Source: Spirochaetia bacterium
GTDB taxonomy: Bacteria; Spirochaetota; UBA12135
Reading direction: 5' to 3'
Assembly: GCA_003497555.1 (NCBI GenBank)
Contig: DNNS01000181.1
Location: 1 to 5,881, forward strand
Length of the DNA: 5,881 nucleotides
The notes under the pieces are model-generated. The model worked only from the letters and a program-made list of their open reading frames with translations. It searched no databases and had not been told where the DNA came from. Below, one piece after another: positions 1 through 3,203 of this stretch (position 1 is its first letter; every line of letters begins with the position of its first letter). Made by a program: the position numbers and the translations under genes.

Positions 1-41
1 TAAAAAACTGGCTGAATAGTTACCTTTTTTCATAAATTCCT

Positions 42-611
42 CTACGATTCTTTTCTTATCCAGACGATTTTTCTTTCCCCGTCTCGATAAACACAAGCCG
101 CAATACTCCCTATGCCTTTTGCATAAATATTAGAACAAATTAATTTTGATTCTTTAGTCTCGTTGTCATAAAAAAATTCTTGTATTTCGATACAATCCCG
201 GATTCCATTAAATTCTTCTAATTTATCAATTTGTTTATAAACATAATTGTTTTTATAATCTTGTTTTTTATTATAGGATTCATTTAATTTTATCGGATTA
301 CTTAAAAATAATTCTCCAATGCCCCAAGTGCCGGAACCAACACTATATGAATAAATTGTTATCCGATCATCTTCATACTTATAATAAAATGCACTTGGAT
401 TACCTACTGCTGTTTCACATATTTCTATTAACGCATTTTCTGATTCTTTATATTTAAAAACTGTTTTCAAAGTATCTTTTGTAAGCACATAATATCTTAA
501 ATAATCCTTTTGAGTTTTTGGAAAATAATCTTCTGCTTTAAAATTATTAGTTGCCTCTGTGCATGAGCTAGTAATAAAGCTTAATAAACAATAAATAAAA
601 ACGCGTCTCAT
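42..611 (-). CDS. putative small lipoprotein, function unknown
   Basis: The 189-aa product starts with a short lipoprotein-like signal peptide: Arg2-Arg3, a hydrophobic stretch at residues 4-14 (VFIYCLLSFIT), then Ser-Ser-Cys with Cys17 as the likely lipidated residue. The -3 position is Thr rather than Leu, so the lipobox is relaxed. The mature part is hydrophilic and rich in Lys, Glu, Tyr and Asn, with no further membrane segment and no domain I recognise. It would be expected on the outer face of a membrane. The ATG start is supported by AGGAAG (617-622, minus strand) five bases upstream. It is divergent from the XRE regulator gene, and the palindrome at 629-650 lies 17 bases upstream of its start, so it may be repressed by that regulator. 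I see no function from sequence; the lipoprotein call rests only on the N-terminus. Confidence 0.72.
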   Translation of the reverse strand: MRRVFIYCLLSFITSSCTEATNNFKAEDYFPKTQKDYLRYYVLTKDTLKTVFKYKESENALIEICETAVGNPSAFYYKYEDDRITIYSYSVGSGTWGIGELFLSNPIKLNESYNKKQDYKNNYVYKQIDKLEEFNGIRDCIEIQEFFYDNETKESKLICSNIYAKGIGSIAACVYRDGERKIVWIRKES

Positions 612-628
612 AAAATCTTCCTGTTTCT

Positions 629-650
629 TTAACAGTCTGTAGACTGTTAA
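629..650. promoter_or_regulatory. perfect 10-2-10 palindrome, candidate operator
   Basis: The arms TTAACAGTCT (629-638) and AGACTGTTAA (641-650) are exact reverse complements around a 2-nt GT spacer. The site sits in the divergent gap between the lipoprotein gene and the XRE regulator gene. Symmetric sites of this size in that position are typical operators of small XRE-type repressors, which bind as dimers. The same half-site recurs at 1598-1607. A role as a transcribed hairpin in the lipoprotein leader is possible, but no T-run follows either side, so it is not a terminator. The operator role is inferred. Confidence 0.6.
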
Positions 651-662
651 TTTCTATCGCTA

Positions 663-670
663 ATTATATT
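663..670. promoter_or_regulatory. overlapping divergent -10 candidates
   Basis: On the minus strand 663-668 reads TATAAT, an exact -10 consensus, about 52 bases before the lipoprotein ATG. On the plus strand 665-670 reads TATATT, 15 bases before the first possible regulator start. Neither has a convincing -35 at 16-18 bp spacing. For the plus-strand promoter the -35 region would fall within the right arm of the palindrome; for the minus-strand promoter the palindrome would lie just downstream of the transcription start. Either arrangement would suit repression. The region is AT-rich, so chance matches are likely. Confidence 0.3.
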
Positions 671-685
671 ACATTTTTATTCGGA

Positions 686-940
686 ATGCGACAGATGAAA
701 AGAAATATAAAAACACGCAGAACACCGGAAGAAGACAGGTTATTACAAATTATTGCCAAAAATCTTAAAAAGTTACGTATTGAGAATAATCTGACCCAAG
801 AAAAAGCAGCTGACGCACTGAAAATGCATCTTGTTTCTTATCAAAAATACGAATCGCAGCGGCCGTATCATATGAAAGTCTTTACTTTGTATAAAATAGC
901 CCAATATTTTGATGTTACTGTTGACTCCTTATTGAAATAG
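686..940 (+). CDS. XRE-family helix-turn-helix regulator
   Basis: This 84-aa protein is essentially one Cro/CI-type HTH_3 domain at residues 27-83. It has the usual 'LKKLRxENxLTQEKAA' first helices, a recognition-helix region around residues 48-56 ending in 'YQKYES', and a final 'LYKIAQYFDVTVDSLL' helix pair. Residues 1-26 are a basic, charged extension. Such proteins are cytoplasmic DNA-binding repressors, common in phages, plasmids and toxin-antitoxin loci. The start is uncertain. ATG at 686 has no spaced Shine-Dalgarno, whereas ATG at 695 (Met4) has GGA at 683-685 nine bases upstream, so the protein may be 81 aa. No partner protein is fused or overlapping on the same strand. The palindrome at 629-650 just upstream makes autorepression and control of the divergent lipoprotein gene plausible. 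The gene is convergent with the 972-1250 gene, with 31 bp between stops. Confidence 0.9.
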   Translation: MRQMKRNIKTRRTPEEDRLLQIIAKNLKKLRIENNLTQEKAADALKMHLVSYQKYESQRPYHMKVFTLYKIAQYFDVTVDSLLK

Positions 941-971
941 GACTACTTTTTTTTCTCTCTTTTGAAATAAA

Positions 972-1250
972 TTACGGCTTACTATTTTTCTTTTCCAGAT
1001 AAAAAATGAAGTCATAAATATAATCGTCGATATAATCCTGCTCCTCAACGGACATTCCAATTTGATCTTTATATTCCTGGAAATATTCAAGTAATTTATT
1101 ATGATCCAGCGGATATGCCTTTGTATCAAGCCAGATAAGAAATGGCACAAGGATTGTGATATATGCATTTATTATATGGATTGTAAAATCCCATGTGTCT
1201 ATAAGAAACTGCTGGAAATCAAGTAAAACCCTGTTTAACTCTTCATTCAT
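972..1250 (-). CDS. hypothetical acidic protein downstream of DUF2958 gene
   Basis: The 92-aa product is not recognised. It begins with an amphipathic stretch (residues 1-22), then a hydrophobic segment at about residues 23-41 (FTIHIINAYITILVPFLIW). An acidic helical tail follows, rich in Asp, Glu and Tyr ('SVEEQDYIDDYIYDFIFYLEKK'). The hydrophobic part could be a single membrane pass or a buried helix. It is the second gene of a minus-strand pair: the DUF2958 stop and this ATG are arranged TGA-A-ATG, which implies co-transcription and probably coupled translation. An AAAAGG stretch inside the upstream gene can serve as its ribosome binding site. The tight junction supports a real gene better than the sequence does. 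I infer a functional link to the DUF2958 protein but cannot name it. Confidence 0.7.
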   Translation of the reverse strand: MNEELNRVLLDFQQFLIDTWDFTIHIINAYITILVPFLIWLDTKAYPLDHNKLLEYFQEYKDQIGMSVEEQDYIDDYIYDFIFYLEKKNSKP

Positions 1251-1251
1251 T

Positions 1252-1569
1252 TCAAGGCCTTTTCCCGTTTAAAATAACCTGAAGCAAACATCCGCTGAAA
1301 TTAACATCTCTTTCAATACCGATCCCATATTTATCTTTAAAATTCGATAACTCAGCAAGAGAAAAGTACCCGAGTTCACCTTCACCACGTAGTAGTTCAG
1401 CAAATCCAAAAAATAATTTATCTGCTGGAGAATACTCAGTAACGTACCATGTTGCTGAGCCGCAGGGATAAAAATATTTAATGATGACTGATACATTTTC
1501 GGGTTTATAATTTTCAGTTGAATATAATAAGGGTATCTGTTCTTCTATTTCAAGTGGCAGCAGGATCAT
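1252..1569 (-). CDS. DUF2958 domain-containing protein
   Basis: The 105-aa product matches the DUF2958 family along almost its whole length. It has 'IPLLYSTE' at residues 12-19, then 'IKYFYPCGSATWYVTE' (30-45), 'LFFGFAE' (52-58), 'GELGYFSLAEL' (64-74) and 'GIGIERDVNF' (82-91). These are the family's conserved blocks in order, and the length is close to usual. Family members occur mainly on plasmids, integrative elements and prophages; no biochemical role is established. The ATG at 1569 gives the normal family N-terminus although no Shine-Dalgarno precedes it. The gene leads a two-gene operon with the 92-aa protein, joined by TGA-A-ATG. A half-site matching the palindrome at 629-650 lies 28 bases upstream, so the XRE protein may regulate it. 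Its presence is the clearest sign that this part of the window is mobile or accessory DNA. Confidence 0.87.
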   Translation of the reverse strand: MILLPLEIEEQIPLLYSTENYKPENVSVIIKYFYPCGSATWYVTEYSPADKLFFGFAELLRGEGELGYFSLAELSNFKDKYGIGIERDVNFSGCLLQVILNGKRP

Positions 1570-1909
1570 GCAAATAATATCTGGAATAATGAATGGATTT
1601 AACAGTCAAGATTTCTGAAAGGATAAATACAAGTTAAAAAAAAGACGTTAATATAAAAAATCAGACGAAAACAGGTTGCACTTATTAGATTACCTAAAAA
1701 TGGTGATATTCGTTTTAATTTTACAGCCTTCCATGACAGTATAATTAAAAAGGCATTTATTTTTGACTTCATACTATATTATTCTCGATAATTGGCTCTA
1801 TGTCAACAAAAATAAATTTTAAATATTTCCCGGATGCCAGCTGTTCGTCGCAGATCATTATCTGTTATTTTTCGAACATAATTCCTTTTCAGTATGCATT
1901 ATTTCGTAT
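1570..1909. other. AT-rich gap without a convincing gene
   Basis: This 340-bp stretch lies between the DUF2958 start and the recombinase fragment stop. I read all frames and found only short open stretches without credible starts. One plus-strand frame stays open for about 45 codons, ending with a TAA near 1793, but has no ATG and no familiar motif. The upstream end should contain the promoter of the DUF2958 operon: on the minus strand there is a TTGACT -35-like hexamer overlapping the half-site at 1598-1607, but no well-spaced -10. The rest may be decayed coding DNA, given the broken genes beside it. Confidence 0.5.
1598..1607. promoter_or_regulatory. half-site of the 629-650 palindrome
   Basis: The 10-mer TTTAACAGTC here is identical to 628-637, covering nine bases of the left arm of the palindrome plus one flanking base. 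The second arm is not present, so this is a half-site only. It lies 28 bases upstream of the DUF2958 ATG, in the same orientation relative to that gene as the proximal arm has to the lipoprotein gene. It overlaps a TTGACT -35-like hexamer read on the minus strand. A shared regulator is an inference; a single 10-nt match in AT-rich DNA could be chance. Confidence 0.35.
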
Positions 1910-2158
1910 CTATTTCATTACTGAAGATTCAATTATTTTCCTGACAGTATTGGCTTGCCATTTACCTCCATTTTTGGTAGGGGTATTACGGCTGGTTAAA
2001 TACCGGCATATCTCTCTAAGTGATTTGCCTGCTTTCCTTTGAGCAATAATATCACAGATAATTTTCTGCTCAGCAGGATTTTTAGTTAAACGATTTTTAT
2101 AATATGAATATCCATAAGGAACTTGACCGTTAGTGCAACTTTTAAAAATATCCTTCAC
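1910..2158 (-). pseudogene. serine recombinase C-terminal fragment, catalytic domain missing
   Basis: The readable 82 aa, from a GTG at 2158, is a Recombinase-type (PF07508-like) DNA-binding domain. It shows 'GQVPYGYSY' at residues 11-19, 'NPAEQKIICDI' (27-37), 'AGKSLREICRYL' (43-54) and 'NGGKWQANTVRKIIE' (63-77). In intact serine recombinases this follows a resolvase domain of about 130-140 residues that carries the nucleophilic serine. None of that domain is present. The same frame is open back to 2371 with no ATG, and those roughly 70 codons do not look like a resolvase domain. The protein ends right after the W-x3-T-V-x-K-I-I block, the natural C-terminus of small resolvases with this tail, so the break is at the N-terminal side. 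It could still be expressed as a DNA-binding protein, but a remnant is the simplest reading. Confidence 0.7.
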
Positions 2159-2320
2159 TTTATTGGCTTTTAACGATATATTATTAGTATAAAATAAATC
2201 ATCATGTGCGTTCTGTGTGTCTCTACTACTTGATGCTAACGCCTTGGGGTAAAGAAAATCAATAATTACGCAAGAATTATTAGTTGCGATAATGCCAGAC
2301 TCGGGGAGACTACGCTTTTT

Positions 2321-2527
2321 ATGATCGATACTGCAATCAGCATCTGCGATAATTTTTTTCCTGCCAAAGAATTATATCTTGAAGCATGGGGAATTTCCTG
2401 TAAAAACTGCCATCCGGTATATGACGCGCTTTACCTCTCCCTCGCTTTTCGTTACAATGCCGCGCTCCTTACACTAGATTCAAAATTAAAAAAATTATCA
2501 GATAAATACGGGGTAAGGACTTTATAA
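2321..2527 (+). pseudogene. PIN-domain (VapC-like) toxin C-terminal fragment
   Basis: Translation from ATG 2321 gives 68 aa with the C-terminal half of a PIN-domain ribonuclease. 'HPVYDALYLSLAFRYNAALLTLDSKLKKL' at residues 31-59 is the family's 'YDALYLALA...LLTxDxxL' signature, with the metal-binding acidic residues Asp35 and Asp53. The usual length is 125-140 residues. The N-terminal half, with the first catalytic Asp in the 'D-x-N/S' strand and the central Glu, is absent. The frame is open upstream to 2240, but its codons (for example around 'ARLGETTLF') do not supply the missing motif. No VapB-type antitoxin gene precedes it. Without the first acidic residues it should not be an active nuclease. 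Its start lies head-to-head with the recombinase remnant, and both N-termini seem to have been lost around 2160-2320, as if one rearrangement removed them. Confidence 0.75.
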
Positions 2528-2546
2528 AATTTATGGCGCATCCGGC

Positions 2547-2570
2547 TTTTGAGTGGGTATTAGCAAATTT
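2547..2570 (+). repeat. outer inverted repeat, left copy
   Basis: TTTTGAGTGGGT (2547-2558) followed after 5 nt by CAAATTT (2564-2570). Both blocks recur in inverted orientation at 3081-3100, with a 1-nt gap instead of 5, about 510 bp away. A loose CGG match continues outside the 12-mer on both sides. The pair could be terminal repeats of an element covering the inner repeats, but no target-site duplication was identified. Confidence 0.45.
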
Positions 2571-2725
2571 GAATGATTTTATGGCATTGTATGAGTAGGA
2601 GCGAATAAAAAAGTTTTCTATAGGCCATAGTTTTCATCAATGAAAATTAGACATTATGCCTGACGGAGTTGATTTGATTAAACTAAAAAATCATGAAGAC
2701 CAAGAAAATGCATAATAATGTTTAT

Positions 2726-2740
2726 TCCTCTGCGGACTCC
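2726..2740 (-). repeat. inner inverted repeat 'cgcagagga', left copy
   Basis: Read on the minus strand this is GGAGTCCGCAGAGGA, matching 2941-2955 at 13 of 15 bases, including a 10-nt exact run CCGCAGAGGA. It belongs to a 'cgcagag' type of intergenic repeat that I recall from many environmental bacterial genomes; that memory was not checked here. Confidence 0.5.
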
Positions 2741-2743
2741 GGT

Positions 2744-2772
2744 GCGCCACGAGGCGCTTTAATTGTTTTTTT
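2744..2772 (+). terminator. probable rho-independent terminator
   Basis: GCGCC (2744-2748), an ACGA loop and GGCGC (2753-2757) form a 5-bp all-GC stem. It is followed by a U-rich tail (TTTAATTG, then a run of T up to 2772). The stem is short, but its GC content stands out in this AT-rich area. It would end plus-strand transcription coming from the direction of the PIN fragment, and would insulate the kinase gene from upstream read-through. Confidence 0.5.
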
Positions 2773-2788
2773 AAGGCAAAAAAAAACA

Positions 2789-2850
2789 GACACGGATTTC
2801 ACGGATTAACACAGATTAAAAAATCCGTGGAAATCAATGCAATCCGTGTC
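2789..2850. repeat. 62-bp imperfect hairpin made of 'cacggatt' units
   Basis: Arms 2789-2817 and 2822-2850 pair at 23 of 29 positions around a 4-nt A loop; the outer ten bases (GACACGGATT / AATCCGTGTC) are exact. The left arm is itself about three tandem copies of a 9-nt unit: ACACGGATT, TCACGGATT and ACACAGATT. An A-run at about 2778-2786 becomes a T-run on the minus strand just after the hairpin, so it could also act as a minus-strand terminator. I recall similar 'cacggatt...aatccgtg' intergenic repeats in many unrelated bacterial genomes; I could not search for copies. Confidence 0.7.
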
Positions 2851-2937
2851 AACCCTTTGCTTTGTATAGGCGATGGATTTTTGCGGCAGTGAAAACAGCG
2901 TTTATGATTACTCAAGAGCAAAATAAAAATTGGTTCT

Positions 2938-2955
2938 CGCAGAGCCCGCAGAGGA
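2938..2955 (+). repeat. inner repeat right copy with tandem 'cgcagag'
   Basis: CGCAGAG occurs twice with a 9-nt period (2938-2944 and 2947-2953). The segment 2941-2955 is the inverted partner of 2726-2740. The 9-nt periodicity matches that of the neighbouring 'cacggatt' hairpin, suggesting that both repeats belong to the same kind of intergenic element. Confidence 0.5.
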
Positions 2956-3080
2956 CTTTCTAAGAAGCTTATTTTTTTCTCTGGTGTAATCGGCTGGCAA
3001 GGACAGGCGCGAATAAATTCAATTAAGAATGTGAAAAATTTTTTACCTTGGCAAATTAGCTTTTTTGCCTGGCAGAGTTG

Positions 3081-3100
3081 AAATTTGAACCCACTCAAAA
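3081..3100 (-). repeat. outer inverted repeat, right copy
   Basis: AAATTTG (3081-3087) and ACCCACTCAAAA (3089-3100) are the reverse complements of the CAAATTT and TTTTGAGTGGGT blocks at 2547-2570. The copy ends about 100 bp before the kinase start, so it may mark the right edge of the repeat element. Confidence 0.45.
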
Positions 3101-3191
3101 CTCCGAAGCCCCAAATTTATAACCGCCAGGAACATCATACCGGCAAAGAGCTGCGTGATGTAAAAAGCTATTTCCGTCTTATCTATTTTTT

Positions 3192-3198
3192 GGGGGAG
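3192..3198 (+). promoter_or_regulatory. ribosome binding site deciding the kinase start
   Basis: GGGGGAG lies five bases before the ATG at 3204 and is the strongest Shine-Dalgarno in the window. It selects 3204 over the nearby ATG at 3218, which is out of frame. Confidence 0.8.
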
Positions 3199-3203
3199 AA
3201 GTC

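Larger units (their letters stand above)
2528..3203. other. non-coding repeat-rich region upstream of the kinase gene
   Basis: No gene is supported here. A 99-codon minus-strand frame (2799-3098) runs across the repeats and looks like chance. The region holds an outer inverted repeat (2547-2570 and 3081-3100), an inner one (2726-2740 and 2941-2955), a 62-bp hairpin (2789-2850) and a probable terminator (2744-2772). A smaller hairpin has arms GGCAAA (3050-3055) and TTTGCC (3064-3069). The kinase promoter should lie in the last part; I see only a weak -10-like TATAAC at 3118-3123 without a good -35. The layered symmetry suggests a non-autonomous element or its remains. Confidence 0.6.

Noticed and set aside
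686..1250. XRE gene plus neighbour as a toxin-antitoxin pair
   Set aside because: The 972-1250 gene is on the opposite strand and belongs to the DUF2958 operon. No toxin fold is visible and the genes are convergent, not co-transcribed.
1800..2042. 80-codon plus-strand open frame
   Set aside because: It lies largely opposite the recombinase fragment, whose translation matches a known domain. The plus-strand product is hydrophobic with no family motif and no ribosome binding site.
2533..2598. 21-codon frame starting MAHPAFEWV just after the PIN fragment
   Set aside because: It looks slightly protein-like, but it is too short, has no clear ribosome binding site and overlaps the left outer repeat. 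It might be the tail of a decayed gene.
2720..2960. Possible CRISPR array from repeated short motifs
   Set aside because: The repeats are 7-9 nt units in tandem or inverted form without regular unique spacers, and no cas gene is nearby.
2799..3098. 99-codon minus-strand open frame
   Set aside because: It runs through the 'cacggatt' hairpin and the 'cgcagag' repeat, has a biased Cys/Pro/Ile-rich composition and shows no motif. Repeat DNA explains it better.
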